Origin: Talinum fruticosum
Taxonomy: Eukaryota; Streptophyta; Magnoliopsida; Caryophyllales; Talinaceae
DNA length: 64,000 nt
Reading direction: 5' to 3'
Assembly (NCBI GenBank): GCA_021018815.1
Contig: JAITYX010000047.1
Span: 3,605,001-3,669,000 of the forward strand
Shown here: positions 23,235 through 34,392 of the stretch, piece by piece
Position numbering within the stretch: the stretch's first letter is position 1
How the letters are laid out: each line of letters starts with the position of its first letter
Made by a program: the position numbers and the translations under genes
Notes under the pieces: model-generated
What the model saw: only the letters and a program-made list of their open reading frames with translations
What the model was told of the DNA's origin: nothing
Databases searched by the model: none

Positions 23235-23701
23235 AAGTTTACCAAACTTCAAGTGCACTCTATAATCATTGTGATGAAATGCTACGAAATTAATGTTTTT
23301 TACTTTCTTGTTTCTCGGTTATGAGATATTAGGCTTGGGCTGGGATAGAAACGTGTTTAATCGGGAGGGAGCCTCATTATTAGTCTATCCCCCTAGTTTG
23401 CGGAAAACATGGTTAAACCTTCTAGTTCGTGACATAATTCTATCTTTAATTTTGTTTCTAATGTTTTCTTGTGTTAATAGGTTGATGGTCCGAGCGATAT
23501 ATGTCAAATGAAGGTCTATCAAGCTCTTTCTACGGATCCCAATTCAGCTAGAACTTTTCTTGCTTGCCCAAGTGTTCGTCATGCATTGTGGTTGAAAGTG
23601 AAGTTTGGCAATAATATCTAATTTGTTAGCATTTTATCTGTTATGGATTGTAAATTTTGTCTTTGATTTTTAAAATGTTTGAAGAGATGATGAATAGTAT
23701 A

Positions 23702-24404
23702 GTGCTACTAGCGGTGGTTTGGGGGATCCGGACGGCTAGAAATAAGGCGTTGTATGGTGGAGAGAGGGTGAAGTGGGAGCTAGTAGCGGATAGAGCCATT
23801 GGAATTGTGAAGGGATTCCATGAGATAATGGAGAACACATCTCCGGGGAATAGTTTGCTGCCCATCGTTTGGAAACCGCCAAGTTCGGGGTCGGTGAAGG
23901 TTAACTTTGATGCTTGCTCATCTCGGCGACCGGGGGCACGGATGGGGCGTTGTGGTTCAGGACACCGAGGGGTCTATAGTTATGGCTTGTGTCGAGCGGG
24001 GGATGGGTTTTCTAGGTCCTGAAATTGAAGAAGCAAGAGCTTGTCGGTATGCGTTAATGGAAGTGGCAAGAAGAGGATTCACCGAGTGTGGAAATCGAAG
24101 GGGATTGTCTTTCCCTTATCTCTAAGTTAAAGAAGAAGGTCTCGTTGGCTTCTAGTATAGGATTGATCATTGATGATATTCTGCATATTTGTCAATCTTT
24201 CCAGTTCTATGTTTTTTCTTTTGTTAAAAGGGAGGGTAATAGAGTAGCTCATAGCTTAGCACATCTCCAACCCTATGATTCTCATGGTAGAGTTTGGCTT
24301 GGAGATAGACCGATTGTATTCTAAATCCGGTCGGTTTGGATGTTGAAACCCATTTGGGTTTGAATTAATAAAATCCCCTTTTCTCGGATCAAAAAAAAAA
24401 AAAA
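23702..24404 (+). mobile_element. 5'-truncated LINE with RNase H-like domain and poly(A)
   Basis: The reading frames give the C-terminal RNase H-like (RVT_3) region of plant LINEs. WGIRTARNKALYGGERV and KPPSSGSVKVNFDACSS are followed, after a frameshift near 23925, by GWGVVVQDTEGSIVMACVER and EEARACRYALMEVARRGF. After another shift come MEIEGDCLSLISKLKK, VKREGNRVAHSLAH and the tail. A poly(A) run at 24391-24404 ends the element. The decamer GAATAGTATA occurs at 23692-23701 and again directly after the poly(A) at 24405-24414, which is what a target-site duplication should look like. Only about 700 bp of the 3' end inserted, as is usual for LINEs. Confidence 0.75.
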
Positions 24405-24449
24405 GAATAGTATACTCGCTACTTTTGGGATTGTTAGGGATTTAATTCT

Positions 24450-24555
24450 AACATTTGGTTTTTGATGACAATCTTAAAAACGATTATGAGCTCCTTGTTA
24501 AATTTGGTTTTTGGTGACAATGTTAAAAACAGTTATGAGCTCCTTGTCAAATTTG
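24450..24555. repeat. ~50-bp direct tandem duplication
   Basis: Two copies of TTTGGTTTTTGRTGACAAT...TTATGAGCTCCTTGT follow one another with few differences. No coding function is apparent. Confidence 0.7.
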
Positions 24556-24669
24556 GGTTTTGATTTTTTCAACGTGATGGTAATTTCTTATTGATTATTA
24601 TATGTTGTAAGTGATTAGTTTAGTCATGGTTAACTTACATAACTAGTATGGGAGCTTGCATACGATAGT

Positions 24670-25390
24670 TTAATGAAGTTAGAAACTCATAAGGATAGTT
24701 TTTTTAAAAAATTTCCAATCAATTTTTCTACTTCCAAACAATGGAAAAAATGTTAATTAGAAAATTAATTTTTTTCCTTGTGTTTTTTCTCTAATCCAAA
24801 CAAAGGAAAAAAATAAGCTTCTCTCAACTTTTTTTCCTTCTCATTTTTTTTCCTTTGAAATTTCTTCTCAACCTACTTTCCTAACTCCAAATAGATAGGG
24901 GTGACCAAAAATTCAGGTACCCGGTTCCGGACCGGAACCGGTCTGGACCCGGCGGGTCCAGAACCGGACCCGGTTGGACCGGGACCGGGACCGGGTCCAA
25001 TTTGTAGGACCCGGTTATAACCGAGTGCTGGGACCGGGTAGTAAAATCTTGGACCCGGTCCGGACCAGACTCCAGTTACCCGGTTTTATTAAAAAAAATA
25101 AAAAAATAAAAAAATTCAAACCCTAACTAATCTTGAACCCGGCCTTGAGTCTTTGTTTGCTTTGCCTAAAAAAAAAATCAAATCGTTAAAATATAGGATA
25201 ATTATTGCCTAAAATTTTACCAAAAAATTGTAAAAAGTATAAAAACAAAAATGATAATTGAAAAACTATAAAAAAAAAAAAAGGACAGCAACCGGGTCCA
25301 AAAATCAGGACCCGGTTGCAACCGGACCGGACCGGGTCCGGCCAAAACGACCGGGTACCCGGTCCCGCTCAGCCCTACAAATAGAGCCTT
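24670..25390. mobile_element. Older Tourist-like MITE interrupted by a hAT element
   Basis: The right terminus reads CTACTTTCCTAACTCCAAATAGA, is interrupted by the hAT element, and resumes AGCCTTA. Read on the - strand and joined, it gives TTA-GGCTCTATTTGGAGTTAGG, matching the MITE end at 18739. GGAAAAAA/TTTTTTCC-rich sequence from about 24690 to 24880 matches the 18739 copy in inverse orientation. The left end is not located precisely. Confidence 0.5.
24896..25377. mobile_element. Non-autonomous hAT element with 8-bp target duplication
   Basis: CAAATAGA occurs at 24888-24895 and 25378-25385, directly flanking the element. The ends TAGGGGTGACC and, in reverse complement, TAGGGCTGAGC form the short terminal inverted repeat expected of hAT elements. 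The 482-bp interior is packed with ACCCGGTCCGGACC-type words in both orientations near each end, with an AT-rich middle. No transposase is encoded. The open frames across it are products of the CCGG repeats. Confidence 0.85.
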
Positions 25391-25745
25391 ATATTTACCA
25401 TCTATGCTTATATCAGAATCACTCATTGGATGCTGCTATATTTTTCTTTCTTGTATGTTAATTTTTTTTTAGATTGATTTATATTTAATAAGTTCTACAA
25501 AGATAAATTATAATTGTTAAAAACCATTAAATATTTGTAATTCATGTGAAGTTTTTAATAAATTTTATACCATAGTCCATATGACTGTACCACAGTAACC
25601 CGTATATTTTTATCTACTCCACATTTGGCAAGAAAAGAGTTGATACAATGAGCGATAAAAGGAGTGAGCCATTGGATCTAAATTAGGTCTAAGATGGTAA
25701 CACTACATAAATCTTAAAGCACTTGCCTTTGGAAAAAAAAAAAAA

Positions 25746-26236
25746 GGTTATTGGACACCAATAATCTCACTTTTGGACGCCAATAATTTCACTTTTGAGG
25801 ATATTGGACACCGATAATCTTACCTCTTCAAATTAGACATCAACAATATCACCTTTCGAGATATGAATATGAATAATCACACGTTTCAAATTAGACGCTA
25901 ATAATCCCACTTTTGACACTATTTCATTTTATTACACTGTTACTCGAATTAACAAAACCCTAATTCGGCGGCATGGATGACGTATGAGGTGATATATAGA
26001 TGTGAGCATTATGAATAGCGAGTTATATTACCTTAAACATCATCATTGCTACCTAATCGAGGTTATGTTAACTTGATAATTTTTTTAAAAAATAGAGTCA
26101 AAGGTGGATTATTGGCGTTTAATTTGAAAAGTAGAATTATTGGCGATGAGAAGGTAAGATTATTGATGTTTAATATGAAATGAGAGATTATTAGTGTCCA
26201 ATATCCTAAAGACGGGGTTTGTTGCCATCCAGTAAC
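25746..26236. mobile_element. Long inverted-repeat MITE with internal ATAATC units
   Basis: The left arm has repeated units such as TTGGACACCAATAATCTCAC, TTGGACGCCAATAATTTCAC and TTGGACACCGATAATCTTAC. The right arm carries the reverse complements (GATTATTGGCGTTTAATTTG, GTAAGATTATTGATG, GAGATTATTAGTGTCCAAT). The outer ends GGTTATTGGACACC and, reversed, GTTACTGGATGGC pair. A-runs flank both sides. The transcript of either strand would fold into a long hairpin. The superfamily is uncertain, possibly Mutator-like. Confidence 0.6.
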
Positions 26237-26249
26237 AAAAAAAAAAAAA

Positions 26250-27900
26250 AAGAAAAAAGAGGCTGTTGGTTGCCACAATGCCATCAAGATCCAAATCCTA
26301 ATATTCTCAATCTTCATATGACGAACAATTAGCTTTACTTTAGCCATTAATTTGGCCATGGCCATGACCGAGTTTGGGTTTCTTTAATTAGGATCTTATG
26401 ACTTAACCTCCTTCAATGCAATGTGAGATGCTAATATGCTATATAAGCCTGGGTCAAACTCAGATGGACTAGCCCATCTCTGTCAGCTCAGATGGAACTG
26501 ACTGGGCCAGTGGTCCAGTGCCCAATTTCAGCCCAAAATGGTCCATCCTTTTTTCCTTTTTAACAAAAGTTTCGCCAAACATTCAAAGCCCAACATAAAA
26601 GGTGGGTTGGCCTGGATCAGGTCATTTACGACAACTAATTTTAGCCCACATTGTCTAACCGGCCAGACTATGATCTGTATGCTTTTGTAAATTGAGGCAC
26701 AAATGTAAATGTAAGTTGAATTCGAATAAGTTTTTTTGTTTTTTTTTTAATTCGAACTAAGTTATGTAATAAATAATTTGAAAAATTTTATTAGTTAAAG
26801 TTTTATATTGATTAATTTATTTTTATTTTTCTGAATTCCTCCATTTTACTTGGTAGGTTGGAGAAGCCAAAAAGGGAGGACAAGGGATATGATGACTTTT
26901 TAATTATATAAACTAGTTTTGAAGACCCAGGCAATGCATGTGATATATAATTGGGTTTATTTTAATTTTTTATAGTATATATGTCTTACCTCCTATTTGT
27001 TGAAAAATAAATTTTATAAACAAAAAACTATAAAAAAATTAATTCTTATAATCAACAATACATCAATATTTCATTAATGTGTATTATAAATTAATTTTAG
27101 TATGTTTTTGGCATGATTTTTGTTAGGGATAATTAAAGCAACTAATATGTGGAAGCGAAATAGGATGACTAACAAAATATCGAGAATATGAAGCAAAACA
27201 ATAATAAAGGGAGAAGACAAGATTTAATGTAAAAATCCAATCACAAAAACCACGAGCAGTGATAAGCAAAATGAAATCCACTATTAAGAGATAATATAAT
27301 TAAAAATTTTACCTGGGGAGATCATACAAATAGAAATTACACAAACTCACATTTAAACTATTCTCTCACAAAATGAATCAATCTCGAATTTTATAACAAG
27401 AAAAGAATCCTCTTAGTGACTTCTATATATTAGGTAGCACATAAAATCTTAAAGCAGTATGATAATACGTGCAGAAATAACGCTGCCTACATTTAAATTT
27501 TTTTAACTTGACGAAAGGAAAAGACAATCAAAGTTTTTTGTTGTTGTTATTACATGAACACTTGAGGCAGATTGGCTAGCACATGGGAAAACACTTCAAA
27601 TTGAGAAAAGAAGCAAATAATAGGCACAAAAGCTTATAAACCAGAAACTTAAAAGGGTGGGATTTGGCGATATCCAACAATTAGTTTATACGCCTTTCTA
27701 GCCTAATCATATTCAAAAATATAAATAATGGAGGTATAATTTAGATATCATAACCCTCAACCAAATTTTTGGTAATATTGGCAACCAGAATCTATGGTTT
27801 CTACATTATCTTTTTAAATTAAAAGAAAAAAATAATGTTCAATGAAGGGCAACCAAATTTTTCTAATAATAAGGATTGATCCGAATATTTCTCGACCAAT
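26250..27900. other. Gene-poor AT-rich stretch
   Basis: No gene is supported. At 26923 ACTAGTTTTGAAGACCCAGGCAATGCATG resembles the reverse complement of a Helitron 3' end (CTAG preceded by a short GC palindrome), but no partner end was found. TGTTAGGGATAATTAAAGC at about 27123 could be an LTR start. Confidence 0.3.
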
Positions 27901-28230
27901 GTCAGCCACCCGTTACGTCACTCGTTAACCGCGCTTAATCAATCAAACAATGGAGATACGAGCCCAAATCCACTCTTGGCAAGCCCGGTAATAAGGCCCA
28001 AAAGCCCACTAGGACTAAGGTTTCCATCATCACTATGGTAAATTACTATCTTACCCCCATTAAATTTCTCTATAAATACTCACCTACCCCCGTCAAATCA
28101 TAAGTTCAACACATCAATCCCAACACTTTCTTCTCTTGAAAAATCTCACAAATCTCCAAAAAGCTTTATTCCGGTAAGCAAATCCCAAAATCTTAGAAAA
28201 TTTTCTTTGCGCACATCAAGGAAGATCTTC
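27900..28230 (+). promoter_or_regulatory. LTR-like promoter segment
   Basis: TTCTCTATAAATACTCACC at about 28067-28085 is a strong TATA context. It is preceded by GGGTTTCC/GGCCCA-like motifs and followed by a C-rich leader with TTCTCTTGAAAAATCTC. No gene follows within 1 kb. This arrangement is typical of gypsy-type LTR promoters, so I infer a solo or truncated LTR. The boundaries are not determined. Confidence 0.3.
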
Positions 28231-29462
28231 CTCGATTCGCTCATTCAGTTCGCCATCCTTTTTGCATGTTCCGCAACTGCCACGTGAAATTTATCTCGAT
28301 CAAGTCACGCCTCGGAATTGGAGAAGTAAATCATGTCTCCCTTCAAATCATCATCCACATCATTACACCTGTTTTCTTCTGTAAACAAGGATGATTTTTT
28401 TTTAAAAAGACAATTTATACGAGAGTGACATATCGATTGGATTGTCTGTATACATTTATTATATATACATTTGCAAGTTTTAATAATATTTTTCCTTTTA
28501 ATAAAGGTATTTTCAATCAACCCCACTTGCCCCACACTTGTGTCGTATACAAATTCAAGATAAAGATTTGGGAAGGAGGGGATTGGAGATTGGAGGCTAG
28601 TGGTACATGTGTTAGGTGTATTTAATGTAAATTGGGAATTGCAAACTCAAGGCTATTGAGCGTAGCGAAGTTTTCTAACTCATATAGGATGCACGTAGAG
28701 AAATGATAGCCATACATTCCCTTGTAATACTATTTTGTAGCTTGTACCAATTTTTACGGCCATTTCTTGTATAACCCAATTAACTCGTATAGTATACGTG
28801 TACGCCTTATGTTTGGCAAGTCTAGTCTAGTAGACTATTTATGAACATATTAACTTTCTTCCTTTCTTTATCATATTTGATGTATGTTTATAGTTGATGG
28901 ATTTACGGAGAATTGCATTAAAATATAAATCACCTCGATCTTTAATTAGCATTGTATGAAAAAGTCGTCAAGTTAAGATACATAAAAAACTAAATTGCGT
29001 AAGTTTTAGCGTGTTATATGTTGTTTAAATTGATAAAATACGAACGATATGTTCTTGGTTGGATTTAAAATATGTGTCACGTAAAGAGTCAAATATGTTA
29101 GATATTTTAAATGGCCTTTTTCTACACCACGACATATGAATGATGATAAGGGGAAGCGATGGTTTTTGAATCAAACAGATGTAGCTTGTTGAGTACGGTA
29201 GGTTGAGGACTACTATGATATTTTTACAATGAAAGAGTGCATTGCACTATGTGGGAACATATTATATTTCATGACAAAGGGAAAAATAGATACAAGTAAA
29301 TAATAACTCTCACGTCTAAGAGTTTAGTTAGCAAAATCAAAACAAAAATCATCCAGGTCTAGCTTAATGATCGGCTCTTTAAGTGCACACGGTTTGCCGT
29401 TGTAGCAATTAAGTATCTCACAAGGACTAACACAATTTACTCGAGTTTTATCGTCTCAATAC
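28231..29462. other. Non-coding stretch left of the copia element
   Basis: No gene is supported. The last 180 bases (TCTCACAAGGACTAAC..., TCGTCTCAATACGCTAA) and the sequence resuming at 34393 look like one older repeat into which the copia element inserted. Confidence 0.3.
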
Positions 29463-29467
29463 GCTAA

Positions 29468-29685
29468 TGTAAAAAATCTAGTAATACTAGAGAGAATTGT
29501 TTGTGATGCCCTCTCCCTTTACATCTATTTTGTATTTATATCATCGAATTGTAAGTCGGATACAAGTATACTTCCTATACAAATAGAGTTCTAAGACTTA
29601 TGAGAGATATAAGTCCTCTCATATTCTAATACACAAGCATGCTATGACTAGTATTCTAGCTCAATTATGATACCTACTCCTAATA
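29468..29685 (-). repeat. 3' LTR of copia element
   Basis: 218 bp. On the element strand it starts TATTAGGAGTAGG, just after the polypurine tract, and ends TTTTTTACA. It is an alignable copy of 34174-34392 and is flanked outside by GCTAA. The first bases are TA rather than TG, a likely later mutation shared by both copies. Confidence 0.9.
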
Positions 29686-29692
29686 CTCCCCT

Positions 29693-30251
29693 TCAAGGTG
29701 GAGTGTGTGGGTTAGCAGCGCCCACCTTGCCAAGCAAATAATGAAATTGACGTTGTCCTAGAGCCTTGGTGAACATGTCAGCAACTTGTTCGGCTGTGGG
29801 CATGTAGCGAGGTGAAATGATGCCCTTCACAATGCGTTCACGAATGAAGAGGTAATCAACGTCAATGTGTTTGGTTTGGTTATGGAAAATCGGGTTGTGA
29901 GCGATGTGTATTGCAGCTTGATTGTGGTGTGGCCGGGGCACCGTCAACCCCAGTGATGATCCATACAACCTCGCTAGTTGCGTCGACCATAGCGCGTTAT
30001 TCTACTTCACCGAGGAGCATGAAACCGTGTCTTTTTTTTTATTTCCACGAAACAGTGCTCCACCAAGTTTGACGAGATATCCAAGTAATGGATTGCCGAG
30101 ATAAGCGACACCTTTCCCAATCCGAGTTGCAATACGCGGATAGTTGAAGTGAGTTAGTACAAGGGAGAAGAATGCCTTGGCCCGGGATGATTTGAGATAA
30201 CGAAGAACACATACCACGGCGTCCCAGATGAGCTTGGCTTGGAGTATGCAT
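29693..30251 (-). pseudogene. copia RNase H region
   Basis: Reads IDVDYLFIRERIVKGIISPR and TAEQVADMFTKALGQRQF, the standard C-terminal end of copia pol, plus an upstream part (VCVLRYLKS, CNSDWERCRLSRQSITW) in shifted frames. It is non-functional because of frameshifts. Confidence 0.85.
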
Positions 30252-30299
30252 GAATTAACTCGTAATGTTCACTGCATAAGTAATATCCGGACGAGTGAT

Positions 30300-31235
30300 C
30301 GTCAAGTATATTAGTTTTCCGACTAATCTCCTACATTGGGAAACATTAGAGATAGTAGGACCGGAGTCGGTAGAGAAATGATGTTGCTGCTCCATAGAGA
30401 ATGATGTAGGTTTGGCACCAAGAATCCCACATTCGGATAATATATCTAGGGTATACTTTCGTTCACATAAAAATAAATCGGTGCTAGAGTGGACGACTTC
30501 GATGCCAAGGAAGTATTTTAGAGGGCCTAAATCCTTGACCTTGAAGCATTGTTATAGGTATTGTTTGAATTTACAACAGGTGGTGGGAGTATTACCCATT
30601 AGTACTAAATCGTCAACATAGACGAGTAGAGCAAGGAACACTCCGTCTTTTTAGTAAGTGAAGAGGGATGGATCAAGTAAGGATTGGGTGAAGTCGTAAG
30701 CCTCCAAAGCGGATGAGAGTTTAAAAACCACTGTCTCTAGGCTTGATGGAGTCCATACAAGGACTTGCGTAGGTGGCAAACCAGGGTGGGTTGAGGTGTG
30801 TGAAAATTGGGAGGCGGTTTCATGTAGATTTCTTCATTGAGGTCCCTATGGAGGAATGCGTTGTGGACGTCCATCCGGTGGAGGTCCCATCCTTGAGAAA
30901 CGGCTAAAGACAGAAGGCATCGTACATTAACCATCTTGGTGACAGGAGCGAAAGTCTCATGAAAGTCTTCCCCTAAACTTGGGTGTTGCCAAGAACCACA
31001 AGACGCGCCTTGTAACACTCAATTGTACCATCTGCATGGTACTTAATTTTGTATACCCATTTGCAGCCCAATGCATGTTTCCGGGTGGTAAAGTGGTGAA
31101 CTCCGATGTCTTATTTGCCTCTAGTGTTTCAATTTCCTTTGCCAAGGCCTCTCGCCAATTTGGATCAATTATTGCATGAGTAAAGTGTTGGGGCTCACCA
31201 TGAGAAGAGATGGATGCAAGCAAAGCATGATACAA
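30300..31235 (-). pseudogene. copia reverse transcriptase
   Basis: Contains [60 protein letters not shown] and KSLYGLHQA. The active-site motif YVDDLVLM is encoded at 30600-30620. Several frameshifts separate these blocks, so no full enzyme can be made. Confidence 0.9.
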
Positions 31236-31947
31236 AGGTGAAAATTGATCATAGTTAATATATCGTGATAGAGGGTAAGGAGTAATTGAAGATGCTTCAT
31301 GGAGCGGTGTGGAGACGGGGTGATGGATAGCATGACATACATAGTCTTGAAGTTTGATCGGAGCTCGTTTGGTGCGTTGAGGCCAATAACCGATGGGCTC
31401 CCCTAAACTAATAATCCACCTTCACTTTATTCTTGTTGGCCCACAACAAAACTTGTAGAGCCCGACCCGGTGGCTCAATGGTTGGAGAGACAAGTGGTGT
31501 TTCTATCAATGTGGGCTTTGTTTGGGCCGATTTCAATGTGGGTCTCGCGCGTTTGGTGCTTCCATGGAAGAGGTTTCCCGGGCCTGGCGCTCGGGTCATT
31601 CGAAAACTATTGGGTGGGAGGAGTGTCCAACCTAGTTGGACCTAGCGCCGACTCATCCGCAAAGCGTTGGGCTCGTGGAGACCCGGGCTCGGACGCTGGG
31701 TCTAACGTTGAAGGTGCTGGCCCACATGGTCAATAGGGTCACTTGTGGTGATTTCAAGCAAAGGCGAAAATGTCCTCATAAAATTGCACGTCCCGGGATA
31801 TGAGGATTTTTTGCTTTCCAAATCATACACTTTCCATCCTTTTTGACCTTGTGGGTATCCAAGAAAAATACACCGAGTAGCTCTAGCATCAAATTTGTCA
31901 CGGGGTTTTGATATGATTATAAACGTAGCACTAGCATCCAAAGACTT

Positions 31948-32767
31948 TTACATGAGCATAGCTAGGTGTTTTTGGAATAAAGCCTCATAAAGTGTTTTGG
32001 ATCCTATCACCTTTGTAGGAGTGCGATTGATGAGATATGCAGCGGCCAAAACACATTCGCCCCAAAAACATTTTGAAAGAGAAGCTTGAAACCGTAGGGC
32101 CCTAGCAAAATTAAGGAGATGCCTATTCTTTCTTTTGACATGCCCGTTCTGTTGGGGTGTGTCCACGCACGAGCTTTCTTGGAGAATACCATTCTCAAGA
32201 AGGTATTTTTCAGGGGTTCGTTTATAAACTCTGCTCCGTTATCACTTCATACAGCTTTGGATGCACAAATCATATTGGGTTTTCACCATAGAGCAAAAAT
32301 TAATAATTTTTGCACATGCCTCATATTTGTTTTTTAGGAGAAATACCCACACGGCGCTAGTACAGTCATCCACAATAAATAAAAAATAATGGCACCCTCT
32401 CGAGACTAGGAGTTCGATAGTAACCCCATAAATCACAATGTATCAAAGCAAATGGCCACAGGGCCTTTGATTTACTAAGAGGAAACACGCTACGAGTTTG
32501 TTTTGCTCGATGACAAATATCACAACAACCTAAAGTATCTCGTATTTGACTTAACACCAAACTCGCTAATAAAGGAGTTAACTTATCGATAGATGGATGA
32601 CCAAGATGCTTGTGCCAAATCTGAAAATCATCATGTCTAACTCGCAGCTGCGGTTGACTCCGGTATGTCATGCTTAAGATAGTACACCCATTCCTCGCTT
32701 CACCCGCTCCAATTTGCATCTTTGAGGTGAGGTCCTGGATAAGACATGATCGATTCCAAAACATCAT
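31948..32767 (-). pseudogene. copia GAG-pre-integrase and integrase
   Basis: IWHKHLGHPSIDKL and CCDICHRAKQTR provide the HHCC zinc finger. The core follows with CDLWGYYRTPS, FIVDDCTSAVWVFLL, SDNGAEF (about 32235-32255) and TPQQNGHVKRKNRHLLN. Catalytic residues are recognisable but lie in different frames. Confidence 0.88.
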
Positions 32768-32899
32768 AATACAGCTTACTATCGTGCATTAACTAAAAAA
32801 TTGAGATAAGGTTGCACGATAAAGTAGGTATATAAAGCACATCTCGTTAAAATAGTCCGTTCCCTAAATTCACGGTACCGCTTTCGTGACTAATTTCAC

Positions 32900-33780
32900 T
32901 TTACCATATGGCAGCGAGATACGTATGGGCTCGGATAATTTATAATGCCCCATTAAAATATGAGCATTAGGTGTCATGTGAAAGGAAGCTCCAGTGTCAA
33001 GGATCTATTCTATGCCATTTATGGAGAACTTACTAGACATTTTTTCCTTTCTTTCATTTTCTTTGAAGAAGGCGTATATGGCTTCCATTTGAGTAGAAGT
33101 TAATCCTCCAAATTTTTCGTTGCCTCCACTCGCTGCTGCCTTCTCCCCTATCTTCTAGTCGAGTTCGCTACTCCGAGTCCTAGCCGCGTGCGCCATTCCT
33201 CCCACGCCCGTTGCCCCAATTTGGATCGGCCGGTGTCTGGAACCCGAGCCTTGGTTCTTGTTCCAACTTTGATTAGGTGGCTGTGGTGGTCGATTTTGAT
33301 GCGGAGGTCACCAATTTGAGGGATGCCCGACCAATTTGAAGCATTGGGACTTCTCATGGCCGAGCTTTTGGTAATGGGAGCATCGAGGGCAATTTTCGAT
33401 TCTTCCTCTTCCGCCTTTCATCGTGGTGGCCTTAAAGGCGGCTCCTTCGGTGTTCTTCGTCAGGTTTACCATATGGGTAAGGGTCTTTTGTCTTTCTTCT
33501 CGAAATATCATAGAGTATACCTTGTTTAGGTTAGGTAAAGGTTCCATATAAAGGATGTTAGATCTAACTATACCGAATTGGGTTGTATCGAGACCCATCG
33601 GAAATTGATGGATCCTCTCGGATTCTTGATACTTGAACAAACTGAATTCTTTTTCTTTCACGCACTTGCACGTTAGTAATTGTAAGTATGCATCGAGTTC
33701 ATCCCAAAGGGTATTCAATTTTGTGAAATATTTAGTGATACTCAATGTTCCTTGGTTGGTGACCGTCAACTCTCTTTCGA
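32900..33780 (-). pseudogene. copia gag and protease
   Basis: The gag part includes LSITKYFTKLNTLWDELDAY and FPMGLDTTQFGIVRSNIL. The zinc knuckle reads CSHYQKLGHEKSQC, lacking the second cysteine of CxxC. The protease motif ILDTGASFHMTPNA is encoded at about 32965-33005. Stops lie between the parts. Confidence 0.85.
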
Positions 33781-34173
33781 GTTAATGGACATGAATTTCA
33801 TTCCTTTGGGCCTTCATATCTCGTCCATATTTCGCTATCGGTTTCTGCATAGGCAACGTAACCGTGTAGACTTTTGTCTATGATGTTGTAAAGGCATGCT
33901 ATTACCATGGCATTACATTTCTCCAGGCATGAACATCCTGGGAGTCATTTCTTGGTCTTGTCAAACTTTCATCAACAAAAACCAATTTGTTCTTAGCTTT
34001 CAGGGCATTTATTGTAAGCCTGCTCTAATTTGCATAATTGTCTCTATTGAGACTATTTGGGAAAATTATATTTCTGGGACTATCCGAACTACATAGATAG
34101 TAAGGTGATTGGGGATCGTTGATACCGACTTTTTTAGTCGTCTTTTGTCATGATTTTTCAAGGCTCGATACCA

Positions 34174-34392
34174 TGTAAAAAATTTAGTAATATTAGAGAA
34201 AATTGTTTGTGATACCTCTCCCTTGGCATCTCGTTCTGTATTTTTATCATCGGAATCATAAGTTGGATACAAGTATAATTTCTATACAAATAGAGTTCTA
34301 AGATTCATGAGAGATATAAGTCCTCTTGGATTCTAATAAACAAGCATGCTATGACTAGTATTTTAGCTCAACTATGATACCTACTCCTAATA
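34174..34392 (-). repeat. 5' LTR of copia element
   Basis: 219 bp. On the element strand its 3' end TTTACA lies directly next to the TGGTATCGAGCC primer-binding site, which fixes this boundary. The outer boundary is fixed by the GCTAA duplication at 34393-34397. Confidence 0.9.

Larger units (their letters stand above)
29468..34392 (-). mobile_element. Complete Ty1/copia LTR retrotransposon (inactive)
   Basis: A 4925-bp element bounded by a 5-bp target duplication GCTAA (29463-29467 and 34393-34397). On the - strand the order is 5' LTR, primer-binding site TGGTATCGAGCC (complement of initiator tRNA-Met, 34162-34173), gag, protease, integrase, reverse transcriptase, RNase H, polypurine tract GAAGGGGAG (29686-29694) and 3' LTR, which is the copia order. 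All domains are present but broken by frameshifts and stops. Counting by eye, the LTRs differ at about 25 of 219 positions, so the insertion is old. Confidence 0.92.

Noticed and set aside
31440..31740. tRNA-like A box (TGGCTCAATGG) in a GC-richer segment of the copia element
   Set aside because: No matching B box follows at the right distance, and the segment reads as the variable linker between integrase and reverse transcriptase on the - strand.
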